A stretch of DNA of 64,000 nucleotides, from NCBI GenBank assembly GCA_963682175.1, contig OY821782.1, positions 32,881,741-32,945,740 of the forward strand, written 5' to 3'. Every line of letters begins with the position of its first letter. Within the stretch, counting starts at the first letter, position 1. Below, one piece after another: positions 51,750 through 63,549 of the stretch. Both the position numbers and the translations under genes were made by a program. The notes below the pieces were generated by a model. It searched no databases. It was not told where the DNA came from and saw only the letters and a list, made by a program, of their open reading frames with translations. Origin of the DNA: Triglochin maritima. Its lineage: Eukaryota; Streptophyta; Magnoliopsida; Alismatales; Juncaginaceae.

Positions 51750-52940
51750 TGATGAGAATTAAATTTGTACCACAAGTGCACGACGTCAATGAAGACGTGG
51801 CAAGTACGGGTCGAACACAAGGAGGGAGAAATATTGTTATTTTTGTGATTTTCGATTAAGGAAAGAAAGAGAGAGAAATAAGTTTGGTTTGAGATTTTTG
51901 GTTTTTAATTAATTTCTAAAGCAAGAACAACAAAAACAAATTAAAAATAAAGCAAAGATGGATGAGAGTCCAGCGGGTGGAGGATTAGATATCGGGTTTT
52001 GTTTAGAGAATTCTGAAACTTATAATAAATCACATTAGTTATAAAGCATTACATGATAAATGATTCAACATAAACTCAAGTAATCAAAATATACTAACAC
52101 GAAATTAAAATAATAACATCATTCTTCATCTCATCACCCTAAATCCGTCACCTCCACCCTTTGGAGAGAGTTAGAAACTCATGGATTGAGGGAAGGAGAA
52201 GGGGTCCTAGAGAAACTACAAAAGAAAACTAAAAAACACAAAATAAAAGAACAGAATTTTTTTGCTAAAGAGAAGAACGTCTTTACAACATAATTTCGAG
52301 GCTATTTATAGCCGATACAAAGGACCCAAGTATAAAATTGGAAAGTACACGCGTCAAGACACGACTGGACAAAAACCAAGGCCACGGATCGCAAGGGGTG
52401 CGGCGTTTCCGTCACATTTTACAAGTAAGGTGTGGCGATTTCGCCGCAATCAGTTCTCTGATTGGATCTGGATTTTTCCTGTGTGTTTATGGTATGATTT
52501 AAATGTCCTTTGCGCGTCTGGATTGATTTCTTTCCTTTCTTTTGAGCTCCGAATTTATTTCTTCATATATTTGGAGATCCAAATTGATTTTTCTTTAGAA
52601 CTTCCAAAATAATATTTTGGTACTTTAATTTGCAGTCGGGTCCTCGGCTTTTTGCAATTAAGTCCCTGGCTACTTTTGTGCTTAAGTCCTTGGCCTTTTT
52701 GTAATTAGGTTTTTGAATGCTTTTATGCTTGGATGGACTTTCCATTTGAAACCCGATAATCTTGACTTGGTCTTTATGATAGAAATGAGTCTCTTGCACG
52801 CGTTTATGCTCGGGATATGGGTAATTTGCATTCAGGTACCTGTATTATGTAAATAAGACTAAACACATACCTTAGTAGCATTTATTGATATAAAGTTAAT
52901 CTAAATGAACGACATATGATGCAATGTATGTAATGCATCA
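51750..52940 (-). repeat. 5' LTR of the TR-GAG-like element (1191 bp)
   Basis: Partner of 46480-47687. Directly followed by the GGCCT duplication and copia gag. Confidence 0.9.
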
Positions 52941-52945
52941 GGCCT

Positions 52946-53804
52946 TTTTGGGGCGTTTACGTTCAATCATTCCATTGTCAAGCTCTTCCTTGTACTTGGG
53001 GCAATTTGGCCGGATGTGTCCCTTTTCACCGTAGTGAAAGGTATTGGGAGTCGGAGATTTCAAAGATTTCCCCCTTGAGGCACTCGCACGAGCACCTCCT
53101 ACTCCCTTGCTCTTGATTGACGTATTCTTGGTGAATTTGCCTTTACCTTTGGTGATCTTCTTCCTCCCTCCATGGACGGCTAGGACGTGCTTGTCCCGAC
53201 CCTTGCCCATGTCAACTTCAGCCGTTTTGAGAGCGTTGTGAAGTTCCTCAAGACTCACCCATTTCTCACGCACATGATAGTGCATAATGAAGTCCTTGTA
53301 GGACGGGGCTAGAGAGCCAAGAATCAAATCTTCCGCAATGTCATCGGGCATCGGGGAAGAGAGCTTCGACAACTTCTCAAGGTATCCTTGCATCGTGAGA
53401 AAATGCATGGATACCAATGTTCCCTCTGCCATGTCGCACCTTGTGAGTGCGATGGTGGTCTTATAGCGCTCTTTTCTAGCACTATCCATGAACATCTTTG
53501 TTAAAGCTTCCATGGTCTTCTTCGGTTTTGAGTCCAAGTATTTCGCCTGAAGCGAGTCACCCATGGAGGCTAACATTAGACCGTGAACCTAGTTCTCTTG
53601 GTCTTCCCACTTGGCTTTTGCCTCTCTCTCGCTATCGGTTGCCCTCTCATTTAATTTTGGGATTTCACCATCCAAAATATGAGACAGTTTTTCAAACTTT
53701 AACACGATATTGAGCTTGAGTTGCTAGCTTATGATGTTTGAGCCATCATTTGTCAAATGATGTTTTTTAATCATAGATCGCACAATAGGTTGAATATTCG
53801 ACAT
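52946..53804 (-). pseudogene. Copia element 3: gag
   Basis: Starts MSNIQPIVRSMIKKHHLTNDG at 53804; after one frameshift (about 53720) continues LDGEIPKLNERATDSEREAKAKWE, one TAG, then MLASMGDSLQAKYLDSKPKKTMEALTKMFM...MAEGTLVSMHFLTMQGYLEKLS, SLAPSYKDFIMHYHV (the UBN2 gag domain of plant copia), and the zinc knuckle CPK-type FHYGEKGHIRPNCPKYKEE, in which the first Cys pair is partly replaced (T.FHYGEKGH...C). Cut by the TR-GAG insertion right after the knuckle region. Confidence 0.85.
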
Positions 53805-54651
53805 TTCTACAAAATAAATTATATGGGATTTAATGTCAATTTTATGTTTTTTAAAATCAATACCGCAAATAAAAAAATTGTCCATAAATGCAGCAATCCA
53901 AGATCCTATCAATTATAACATAAACTAGCTAAAGGCTATCAGATATATTATAAAATCAAGGTAAGAAAACAGTTTTCTAATCATAACAATTTCGAAATAT
54001 CGCAACATTTGCATTTTCAAACTCTTATGACTCTTGTCGTTTTAAATAGGAGGGAATATGACCAATCCTCGTAAGAAAAACTCTATTTCCCAAAACCGAG
54101 CTTGGGCTCCGGGTCTTGTTAAGAAAACCTATTTCATTTGATACGAGATACGTTTATCCATTGTATTCACAAACAAATATACTCGGTGTCCACTAAGGGC
54201 GAATCACAACTCGTATATCTATTCGTGGCACAACAATAGACAACCTTATATCTCCCACTATTCCCAAAGATGGAGGAAGCTATCTCCCACTAACGGCGAG
54301 CAGAATATCCCTCGATCGATGGCTGCTAGTGGATGAAATAAGAAAGAAAGATACTCTTATTTTTGGTTGGACAATTTAAACATTTATATGTGATTTTAGA
54401 ATTTAGGTGATCATGCATATTTATTATCTATACACATCCTAACATTCATCCATACAATCACATATATATGAAGCACGCAAACATAAATAAATCCATTCAC
54501 ACAAACATTGCGTGAGTTTATATGTTCCCGCGTCCTTGATCCTGGATCCCTGATCCTTGCGCTTCTTCAGCGTCTTCCTCTTGCACCATGGATGTTGATA
54601 TTGCGAAAATATAAACATGCATCTCTCAATTTTGAAAATTATCTAGTGCAA
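53805..54651. other. 5' flank of copia element 3, no primer site found
   Basis: AT-rich leader-like sequence that should contain the copia 5' LTR end and primer site, but no TGGTATCAGAGC-like sequence was found on the minus strand. The right side is cut by the rearranged gypsy at about 54652, so the LTR is probably lost. Confidence 0.4.
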
Positions 54652-55000
54652 GTCCTATGTACAACGCCTCATACGTTGCCATCCCAATACTCGAATGGTA
54701 GCTCATCCTAGTGTCCTGCCCAATCCAGTGTGCATGCTCTCAGCATATCCTCCAAGGTCTGAATCGTCCTCTCTGACTGACCATCTATCTAAGGATGGAA
54801 CGCCGTACTGAATCTCAAACGCGTCCCCAATGCCTGCTGCAGACTCCCCCAAAATCAATAAGTGAATCGAGGATCTCGATCGGAGAAGATGCTCACTGGT
54901 ACTCCATGCAACCTGACTATCTCCTCCACGTACAACTTAGCTAGACCCTCCAAAGGCAACGTGGTCCTGATCGCTAAGAAATTAGCTAACCTCCACTGCC
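54652..55000 (-). pseudogene. Rearranged gypsy: integrase fragment
   Basis: The minus strand encodes [42 protein letters not shown], then [21 protein letters not shown] and [19 protein letters not shown], matching the integrase core of the complete chromovirus, with stops and small deletions. The far end at about 54652 is a truncation. Confidence 0.8.
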
Positions 55001-55004
55001 ACTC

Positions 55005-55325
55005 GGTAGCGTCAGAATCGGTGTCGTCGTCAGTCGCCTCTTCAGCTCCTAAAAGTTGTCCTCGCACTTCTGGGACCAAACGAACTTGGCGTTCTTCTGC
55101 GTCAACACTTTCAGCGGCGATGCAAGTCTGGAGAAATCCTGGATGAACCGCCTGTAATACCCTGTCAGTCCCACAAAACTCCTGATCTTCGTCACGCTCG
55201 TCGGGGCTCTCCACTAAGTCACAACCTCGACCTTCGCCGGATCCACCAAAATCCCATCCGCCCACACAATATGCCCCAGAAAAGGCACCTGATCCAACCA
55301 AAACTCACACTTCGTGTACTTGGCA
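55005..55325 (-). pseudogene. Rearranged gypsy: RT end and RNase H start
   Basis: Reads [81 protein letters not shown], and ends TLPSGSG, where RNase H joins integrase LANFLAIRTT directly. That junction deletes RNase H, the connection and the first half of integrase. Confidence 0.8.
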
Positions 55326-55330
55326 TAGAC

Positions 55331-55830
55331 CTACTGATCTCTCAGAATGCCAAGCACAATCCTCAGGTGCTCTCGATGCTGCTCTCTATCAGGAGAGTAC
55401 ACTAATATGTCGTCCACGAATACAACGACGAATCTGCAGAGGTACGGCTGAAAGATCCTATTCATCAGGTCCATGAATACTGCAGGTGCATTCGTGAGTC
55501 CAAACGGCATCACCAAGAACTCGTAGTGCCCGTACCGCGTCCGGAAGGTTGTCTTCTGGACATCTGCCTCTCTGATCCGCAACTGGTGATAACCCGAACG
55601 CAAATCAATATTCGAGAACACTCTCACCGTCTGCAACTGATCAAACAAGTCATCAATCCTGGGCAAAGGGTACCGGTTCCTGACGGTAACCTTATTCAGC
55701 ATCCTATAGTCGATGCACATCCGCAACGACTCATCCTTCTTCTTCACGAACAACACATGCGCTCCCCATGGTGAAACACTCGGCCGAATAAACCCAAAAT
55801 CCATCAACTACTTTTTCAGCTCTGTGGGTG
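55331..55830 (-). pseudogene. Rearranged gypsy: reverse transcriptase fragment
   Basis: A 158-residue frame from [35 protein letters not shown] through [26 protein letters not shown] to [25 protein letters not shown]. The catalytic FVDD and the YGHYEF and EQHREHL stretches are intact, where the complete chromovirus has stops; this copy therefore shows the original codons. Upstream it is joined abruptly to gag. Confidence 0.9.
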
Positions 55831-56093
55831 CTGATGCATAAACCCCTGATCGCTCGGAATATCTTCTCCATCCTAAAGATCCAGTCCTCCGCTACCTCAG
55901 GGACACTCCTGCCATCAAAACTCGGTGGGTGCTGATGCATAAACCGATCATGCTCAGCGCCCATCCCGCCCTGCACATTCTGGGTTGCCTGACGCTCCAG
56001 AAACTCGCCCAACCTGTCCTAGTTGGCGCCCTCAGTGGCGTCACTGGCATCGCGATCACGCGGAGAACTCCGCACGTGCCTAAGAGCCATCTC
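55830..56093 (-). pseudogene. Rearranged gypsy: gag N-terminal fragment
   Basis: Starts MALRHVRSSPRDRDASD at about 56093, continues GEFLERQATQNVQG, HDRFMHQHPPSFDGRSVPEVAEDWIFRMEKIFRAIRG, then repeats the FMHQHP coding segment and joins the protease/RT linker ELKK. The gag remainder and the protease are deleted. The duplicated FMHQHP segment at the joint suggests an imprecise recombination or repair event. Confidence 0.8.
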
Positions 56094-56200
56094 ACAGGAG
56101 AACAATCACATACTTCAGCCATGAATGCATGCTAAAATATAAAATGCATGCGTCCTATTAATACAAGATGATTTCATTGGGAACCGCATAGGAATCAACC

Positions 56201-56212
56201 GCTCTGATATCA
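56201..56212 (-). other. tRNA-iMet primer site, one mismatch
   Basis: Minus strand TGATATCAGAGC against the standard TGGTATCAGAGC; three bases from the LTR. Confidence 0.8.
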
Positions 56213-56352
56213 AATTGTAACATCCCAAAATAGCAAAAATTAAAAAAAATTATCATCAAGACATCAGAGACCAATAATCAAAGACGAGACTGTTACTTCT
56301 CATAAAACATATAAGCGGTGCACCATATTACATCAGAGTTTGTCAAAACGAT

Positions 56353-56523
56353 ACATGATTACAACAAAACAACAAGGAAGATAAAAGCAATCATGTCGAC
56401 CTCAGTGGTCCGAAAGAGAGGATCCGATCCTAAGATGCGCGCGCCCGCTGATCACCACCCAACTGGACCTACTACGGTCCTGAAAAAGATATAACAAAAA
56501 TGCCTGAGTTTCCATAAGGAAAC
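56353..56523 (-). other. Conserved hairpin and covarying stem, LTR D
   Basis: GTTTCC-ATAA-GGAAAC at 56508-56523. In element sense, arms ACATGATTGC and GTAATCATGT (56353-56362 and 56387-56396, loop 24) pair with one G-U wobble. Confidence 0.6.
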
Positions 56524-58006
56524 ACCGTATGCCAAGCTCACCTATATGCATGCAGTAGTACAAATGAACCTATCATACTAGTAGCATGTCATGTCATCAA
56601 CAGTAAGGAAAACAGTTCCCCCGAAGGGTAACACAGGACATCAGTCCAACAATCATCATCAGGTCTCCCAAGGAGACCTACCGTAGGCACATACGGTCTA
56701 ACGGAACATGATGTGACACTCCCCACACGCGGCTACACTATTCACGGGTTCGGCAAGGAGCATCCGCCAAGTCCGCGCCATAAGAAATAGATCTGTAACT
56801 TCGTGGTCGAAACCACACCAACGGAGTCGTCGCTCGGTCAGTCCATCAATCATCATGTCAGTAGGTGCCCATCTGAGAAACATAGCCGGAACATCATCAG
56901 CCCATCAATCATCATCGCCAGAACAACATCGGCGGCATCACCAGAACAACATCGGTGGTCCATCAATACGTCTGGCACAACATGGGACAGGTCGAGACCG
57001 AAGTCTGTGAGGTCATCAGGCTCCACAAGCCACAAACACCAATCGCGCCGCTTTCAAACTAGGGCAGCGACCTCCGTAGCCACATAGGCCAGTACTCACC
57101 TCACCTTATGACAGTTGCGTGTCCGCACATCATCAGACATTGGGATCCGCGATCCCTCAGGCCTGCTACTCTACAATGAGTCCAATCAATGCATCACATT
57201 AGTCACGATTCATACATTGAGGTGACGCGTCCCGAACACCCACACTCTTCCACACGGTGGTCCCTGGGCAGGCACGCGTACGCGCCCACCGTCACCTCCC
57301 GGCTCACGCACAAGGCAAGGACACAGGTTTCCGTGGACAGAGTTGGCATCCTAAAAGGACCAGGAATTCAGTCTTGTGCAAAAACGGTCGACCGAAAGAG
57401 GCAACCCAGTCGACCGCTTCCACAAGGAAATCGGTCGACCGAAAATCTGCAACGGTCAAACTCTTTGCGCAAAACTTAAGTCCCAACGGTCGAACAGAGA
57501 TGTAAAACCGGTCGACCGATACGAGGTCAAAATCCGGAGTCTGGTCAACATCAATTCAATACTACCGGTCGACCGACTCAGGGGTCTCGGTCGACCGAAA
57601 CCTACCAGGGCATCCTAGCAGTTCGAAGTCATAAACGGTCGAACACATATAAACAATCGGTCGAACTAACATGCATTTCTACTCAGTACACTTAAGTTCC
57701 GGTCGAACGACCACAAGGAACCGGTCGACCGAAAACAAAGAGGCAATCCGATCCACCAGCAAAATGCCCGACCGGTCGACCGCCACAAGGCATCGTTCGA
57801 CCGGTGATGGTTAAAATCCTCAAAATACGCTACATCCGGTTAACCGCCCGAAGGGACCCGGTCGACCGTTGGTCGTCTTCAACCTTGCGCCAGCCAAGGA
57901 TTTACGCAAAACTCGTCGCCGGGGAGGTCTCCTACCTCCCCCTACCAACCAACAAGACCCTCCCACGAGGGTGAGCAACCACAAAACACACTAGAAGCCG
58001 GCATAC
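56480..58006 (-). other. Putative LTR-internal leader intron, LTR D
   Basis: Donor-like GAG|GTATGCCGGC at 58006 and acceptor-like ATCTTTTTCAG|G ending at 56480; 1527 bases. Inferred by comparison. Confidence 0.4.
57385..57880. repeat. CGGTCGACCG palindrome cluster, LTR D
   Basis: Perfect copies near 57386, 57432, 57511, 57566, 57588, 57722, 57773 and 57860, with half sites between. Irregular spacing. Confidence 0.9.
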
Positions 58007-58351
58007 CTCAAAGAAGCAACGAAATCCGCCGGAGCGTCGCTCGCGCCTTAGTCACCTCGTCGACAGCAACCTCCTGCCCAAGCCTCACGTCCTTGCCTCC
58101 GTGAAACCGAGCTTCTCTCCGACCACCGAAACCTCCTCCTCCACTGCGCCAGAAATGGGAAAGAAAGGAAAGTGAGAGGGAGAGAGCAAGTGAGGGAGAG
58201 AGATAGATTTTCTTCTCTTAAACCCAACGAAATCCGCACCAACAGTAACTCGCAACCCTACTCCATCACCAGCTCACTATTCACCTCCTCTTCCCCATGC
58301 AAATCCACCCATTAAATACCAATTTCCCTAATCGGGTTCAGGGTTCTAACA

Positions 58352-60267
58352 TGTGGTTTATTCATTTATTCTCGCCATCCATGTCACTTTTGTCCAAAAT
58401 TAAACTTCCTAAAGTTCTTAAGCATTAAGTGGGAGAGATAGTTGATGTGATTATCTTCTCATGCACTTTGTATAAAACAATCCAAGCAAAATTATAACAA
58501 TCTATAGACAACAAGTAGTCTTAGAAACTGACATTTAAAGTAACAAATTTATTTTATAGTCCCCTAATATATCTTCCTTCCTTTTCTTCCAAAATTTAAT
58601 AAAAGGAATTTTGAAGGTGACTGAACTTTACTTTCGATGTTCTCTAAAATTTCTACTCAAATATCTATCTATATTGAAGTGGCCCTAAATAGATGCTTTT
58701 AAGATTAATGTTTCTGCTTTAGAATTTGAAGTCGTAACCTATTCCACTTGCAATGCCATAAATTACAATTCTTATTTAAATATTATCGTTTTTTGCCTCC
58801 CAAGTTTGATTGTTCATATATGCTTAAGAAAGAAGTTAATTAATTTCAATTGCTTGATGTTGCTCTCCAGGTTATTGAGAAATAACATGATGTTTTGTAG
58901 CTTAAGTCCAATACTAGCAGTGTTTGGAAGATGATATATTTTTTCACATATACCATCAAAGATATTTTGCCAAAAAACTGATATTTATGTTAATCTCTAC
59001 CTTGTCACCAAATTCATTTATTCGTTTAATTTCTCTACCTTTTGTACAATATCATTTACATCGACACATTTCTTCTCTTGTCACCAAATTCAACTTATTC
59101 ATTTAATTTCTCAATGTGTTTCAAATTGCATATTTACGTCAGTCTAGGCATAGAAAAGGAGATCAACCAAGTTAAATTTTTTATGTCCACACAACGGAAG
59201 ACATTGGCCACATTGTGGGAGCCTCATTTGATAAGCTGAAGTAGGAGGTGTTAATTGAGCAAAACCAAGGCGCTCCAAGAATTCGATTTCCTCAGGAAAT
59301 TCCAATCTCAACCACTGCAGGAGAGTAGGTATGAGATATGGTTATTTTTCTATTTATGTTGATTGGTTATATAACATACCGTCCTTTGAAATATTCCGGT
59401 CCACACTACAACAAATAGGCCCATTCCTTCAAAAGCAACTAGCAAAACTTCTTCGCCACCAAAATCAGATTTGTGAGGTGCATGATCGCTTGATCAAGAA
59501 TTCTCAATCAATTTTGGTAGCCCTGGTACATTCTATATATTTTTTTATCAGCCTAGATGATTAGAACTCCAATTTCAGGTTTGAGTTCTTATTGTCTTCC
59601 CCCATTTACAGGAAGAGTTTGAGGCAGAGCAAGATAGCATTTTCAGCGCCTTAGAAAACTTATTGCCCTTCACAGTGCAATTCTAGATTGCGAGGTCAAG
59701 ACAAGGTGTTTTACGTGGATAAGGTTGGCAGGCGTTCAACGAACTCATGATATTGCAGTCTTGTTGTGTCTATTTGGGATTGAATTTTCAATTCTAAAGT
59801 ACTTTCTTGGTATTTTTGGATGCCCATGAAGTAGGCTTTCAGATAGTCTTTGATTCTTTTCTCAATGTTAATTAATTTGTTCATAGCTTGGTTTTTATGA
59901 GATTGAAGTTGTTCAAGGAAATTTTATGCTTGGTTTATGCTTTAAGTTTTCTCTTTATTTGCGATTTAGGATTTTATGGGTGGTATTCCGATGATCTTAG
60001 TACTTCCATAGTTATAACTATTAAAATGAGTATTGCTTCATATATAATCTACTACCGACTTAGTCATATTTATATTTGGTGTTTGCAATTATTATTTTCT
60101 AGAAATTCTTATAAGAAATTTGTAGATAAGATATAAACAACACTATATTTTTTCATAAATTTAGTAGATATTTTATGTTTAATAGTTATGTTATTTTCCA
60201 TATAGAACCCACAATTTTTGCTAGAATTCGTGCAAGAAATGAGTTCATTTTAGGTTTTTTCTTAAAT
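58352..60267. other. Unassigned sequence, weak gene-like pieces
   Basis: A+T-rich. Two short plus-strand stretches look coding-like: 59140-59330 (KEINQVKFF...) and 59430-59570 (QIGPFLQKQLAKLLRHQNQICEVHDRL), each ending at a GT or stop. They may be exons of an old pseudogene, but I cannot identify a family. Confidence 0.3.
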
Positions 60268-60272
60268 CTAAT
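60268..60272. repeat. Target duplication CTAAT (left)
   Basis: Repeated at 61983-61987. Confidence 0.9.
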
Positions 60273-60399
60273 TGTAACACCCCGAAACAGCGGAAAAATT
60301 AAAACTTAAAACATATAAGAATCAACACTGGGGTCGTCACCAAACCACGAGTACATATATATATATATAATATGGGAAACTGTACAATACAAGAGTCAA

Positions 60400-60578
60400 G
60401 GATGATTACAACCCAACACAAAAGATATACAACACATGTACAAGGGAAAATCATCCACCTCGAAGAACCAAAAGAGACAGGATCTGGTCTGGGTGCTCCT
60501 GTCCGCAGTCACCACCTCCTACTGACGCGTACGACCTGACATAAAACATGAATATGCCTGAGTTTCCCGAGAGGAAAC
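60400..60578 (-). other. Conserved hairpin and covarying stem, LTR E
   Basis: GTTTCC-CGAGA-GGAAAC at 60562-60578. Element-sense arms GGATGATT and AATCATCC (60400-60407 and 60449-60456, loop 41). Confidence 0.6.
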
Positions 60579-60724
60579 CCCGTATGCCAAACCCTTAAAA
60601 TATGAACATAATATGCGTAATGAAACATGAAATGAAAATGCAGTAAAACATATCCATCTCCCGTGCACACCAGGCACCGCCAGAACACATCGGCCTCGGG
60701 TCTCAAGGGTCCTCTCACCCCAAC

Positions 60725-60855
60725 CCCTCAATCACACGTGCACACAAGGCACCCGCTCCTCAGAGTCACAACAACCACGTGCACACACGACACCCGCTCC
60801 TCAGAGCTACAACAACAACGTGCACACACGGCACCCGCTCCTCAGAGCCACAATA
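60725..60855 (-). repeat. CACGTGCACACACGGCACCCGCTCC tandem repeat
   Basis: Three full units and one partial unit of about 40 bases: ACGTGCACACA, then GGCACCCGCTCCTCAGAG, then CACAACAA. It takes the place of the minisatellite of the chromovirus LTR. Confidence 0.85.
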
Positions 60856-60979
60856 ACGACCCTCCTCTCAGGCCGGCAATGTCTATACCGTCGCCCCAAA
60901 AAAGGCCGGAGACCCGTTGCCCTCGAGGCGGATCGAACAACACACGGCACAAGCATTCATATGCAAAACAGTGCCCAAA

Positions 60980-61500
60980 CGGTCGAATGGAAGAACCCAC
61001 ACGGTCGACCGAACACCACAACTATTCCTCAGAAAAACCGAAATAACGTCCAACCGGTCGAACGACTCTCAAATCACGGTCGACCGAAATCCAACAGGGA
61101 AAAATCCTCTCTTGCTCAAAAAGCACCAATGGTCGAACGACCCTCAGATCACGGTCGACCGAAAACAACCAGGGAAATCCCCCAACAAAACCGCACTACA
61201 CGGTCGACCGAAACCACACTCCTGGTCGACCGGCCAATAAGTTAACTTAAGCGTCGGTCGGACGAAGTCAACCAGCGGTCGACCATTTAGATGGTCAACG
61301 CCCCCAACCGACCTACAATAGTGCTTTCGGTCGACCGGCAAAGGGGACCCGTTCGACTGAAAACACCCAGAGCCTTAATCCCTTGGTAAAACGCACCACC
61401 GGTCGACCACCCGAAGAGTATCGTTCGACCGGTGCAAGGGTTTTTGCCCGATTTACACTACGACCGGTTGACCGCGCCATCCCACCGGTCGACCGTTGCA
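60980..61500. repeat. CGGTCGACCG palindrome cluster, LTR E
   Basis: Copies near 61001, 61077, 61154, 61201, 61223, 61328, 61401 and 61486, with half sites CGGTCGAAC / GTTCGACCG in between. Confidence 0.9.
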
Positions 61501-61987
61501 GAGCAGAAAAGCTGCTACAAGGTTCTCGACGAGCCTTCCGGCCTACCGTCGGCCACTCCAACCCTCGCAAAGGCTAAAAGGAGCATAAAACTAAAGCTTG
61601 GCATACCTTAAGGCTTGAAGAAGCCTTTGAAGAACCCACGAAGTCGCCTCCACAAGTGCTTCTCCTCATTCTCCGGTGGAACCCGAACGCGAACACCTTC
61701 CTCCGGCCACACGAACCGGCGAGCCTCGAACCACACGATCCGGCGAGCCTCGAGCTCCTCCTCACCTCAGAGAGCTGCGGATCAAGAGAGAGAGAGAGAG
61801 ACTTGAGTGAGAGAGAGGAATGCACGGGTGAGAGAGAGAGAGCACCCACCTACTCAACACCTCCCCTCATCTCCACCATCCACCTCATCACCACCCAATC
61901 AATCTCAGCCCTCCACCTCCACCTCTTCTAATCCTCCACCTAAAACACAATCAACCCATTAATCAAGGGTTAGGATGTAACACTAAT

Positions 61988-62839
61988 AACAATAAAAAAT
62001 TGATATATTTGTTGTAGTTGATTTAGAATTATCTTTTTGCTAGCCAAGTTTTGTAATCTTTGCCCTGCAACGTAGGGTTTACTTGCCAAATCTTATATTG
62101 GTTACTCACAATAAATAACCAATATTGTTACAAATATTACAGGAGATGGTTCGGTTGTTTTACACAGATTCATCTCTATAAATAATAGTTTTCTTTTGTT
62201 GAGCAGATCCCTACAGTCAACTTCCGCAAGCCACCGTGACAAACTCCAACAATTTTAAGCCCAACAATTTCTTAATCGTTGCGTGATCAACCCTGTCTAG
62301 CAGCAGGATTTCCTTTGCTTTATGTGGTTGTATTCATGCATTAAAGATTTTAATTGTTTTTAATGATTGTACTTAGTCAAATAACAAAATTCCTTCATTG
62401 GTTGCTCGATGTTACAAAATTGCAACATCACTTTTTCCGTAACGTGGTTGGCAAGGCAAGCAAATTTCCAAAAAATTGCTAGTATAGTATGTAGTCGAAT
62501 GCTAGTATACTATTTAGTAATACTTCACAGCAAATTTCCAAAAATTATAGTGGGGTTCAACCATCGCATGCACACCTTGATTACACATAATACTACTTCA
62601 TTTTTGATTTGCGAAAATTGAAATGGACGAAAAGGCAAAACAAAACCTTCGGTAACACGAAGACAACAATATTGATCGAAGAGGAACCAAGCAATAACTG
62701 AGGAAGCCACAACCTAGAATGTGCAGCAACTCGGAATGAAGGACAAAAGGCCTGATAAGGTGTGAAATCCCTCTCTAATAGGGGACTAATACTTGTTCCA
62801 TTTACAACCCCAGTAATCGCCAATTAAAAAAATGAAGAT
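61988..62839. other. Unassigned AT-rich sequence, possible LTR fragment
   Basis: TATAAATA at about 62178 is followed by a TTTTGTTGAGCAGATCC segment that could be an LTR leader. I cannot define ends. No protein domain is seen. Confidence 0.25.
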
Positions 62840-63310
62840 TTTAAAAACGACTAGAAAACATAACGAAGATGATACTCAAATTGGCTGACTTGATGAAAGG
62901 AACCTAAATCGATGTTTACATTTACATCTTGTAAAAACATTTTACAATTATCTAATATGGTGATTAAACAGTTTTAGTTGAAAAGATATGACTTGTTAGT
63001 TGTTAGTCATCATTGGTGCTCAAGAGAAACAACAAAGCTATCAATCTTTTCAAAATGGTCCATAAGAGTGACATGATCACTTAAATCAAAGGTGATAAAG
63101 CGAAAGCACAAGCTCACAGTTATATCTTGATGGTAAGTAACAGAAATCACAATATCTCTACTATCTTATTGACATTGGGTTCACTAATATCCATACAGAA
63201 AAATAATGATAATAAAAGCTACTCGAAACCTAGCGAATGTGTACTCCAGTTGACTAGCTTGAGGAGAGGAACTGAAATCTATGTTTATATTTCTTAAAAA
63301 TGTGTTGTAG
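62840..63310. repeat. Dispersed repeat R-related sequence
   Basis: Two short stretches (62860-62945 and 63195-63310) are related to 38660-38830 (GATACTCAAA...GAAATCTATGTTTACATC). They mark further copies of the family seen at 36420-39355. Confidence 0.4.
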
Positions 63311-63549
63311 TTCTTTTAGTACTAGATCAAAACAAATTAGGTGGAAAGAAGTGGCTTATAAAATACCAATAGAGGGCTTGAACTGCATAATCCCTGACGC
63401 AATAAAAATATCTGTGAGTTGCTGTCTTCTCTCCTCCAAGTCTGATTAGTGTGAACTTGCATCTCTTTTGAGTGTACCTTTCCCATTTTCATTACAAAAA
63501 ATTATCCGAGTTCATCCAGGATGCAACTGTTCGCCTCTCCCAGACGCAC

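Larger units (their letters stand above)
46480..52940 (-). mobile_element. Non-autonomous LTR element (TR-GAG/LARD-like), 6.46 kb
   Basis: LTRs 46480-47687 and 51750-52940 start TGATGAGAATTAAATTT and end AATGCATCA, with a perfect duplication GGCCT. The primer site (TGGCGCCGTTGCCGGGGA, tRNA-Asp type) and polypurine tract (TGTGTGGGGGTATT) place it on the minus strand. The interior of about 4 kb carries gag-like frames with a zinc knuckle but no protease, reverse transcriptase or integrase, so it must depend on an autonomous partner. It sits inside copia element 3. Confidence 0.9.
56216..58351 (-). repeat. 5' LTR of the rearranged gypsy, LTR D (2.14 kb)
   Basis: Element-sense start TGTTAGAACCCTGAACCC (58351) and end GGGATGTTACA (56216). 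Contains GA/CT-rich leader (58150-58200), donor-like GAG|GTATGCCGGC, palindromes, a hairpin, acceptor-like CTTTTTCAGG and the covarying stem. The partner 3' LTR is absent. Confidence 0.85.
60536..61606 (-). other. Putative LTR-internal leader intron, LTR E
   Basis: Donor-like AAG|GTATGCCAAGC at 61606; acceptor-like GTTTTATGTCAG|G ending at 60536; 1071 bases. Confidence 0.45.
60273..61982 (-). mobile_element. Solo gypsy LTR E (1.71 kb)
   Basis: Element-sense start TGTTACATCCTAACCC (61982) and end GGGGTGTTACA (60273), with perfect CTAAT duplications (60268-60272 and 61983-61987). No internal region. Contains the full set of conserved LTR features in minus orientation, including GAGAGAG/CTCTCTC leader (61780-61840). 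Confidence 0.9.

Noticed and set aside
53805..54651. 5' LTR and primer site of copia element 3
   Set aside because: No TGGTATCAGAGC-like site or LTR similarity to 41020-43193 could be recognised.
58924..60136. A host gene with several exons
   Set aside because: Short frames with no recognisable domain and no consistent exon chain. I note weak coding-like pieces but cannot support a gene.
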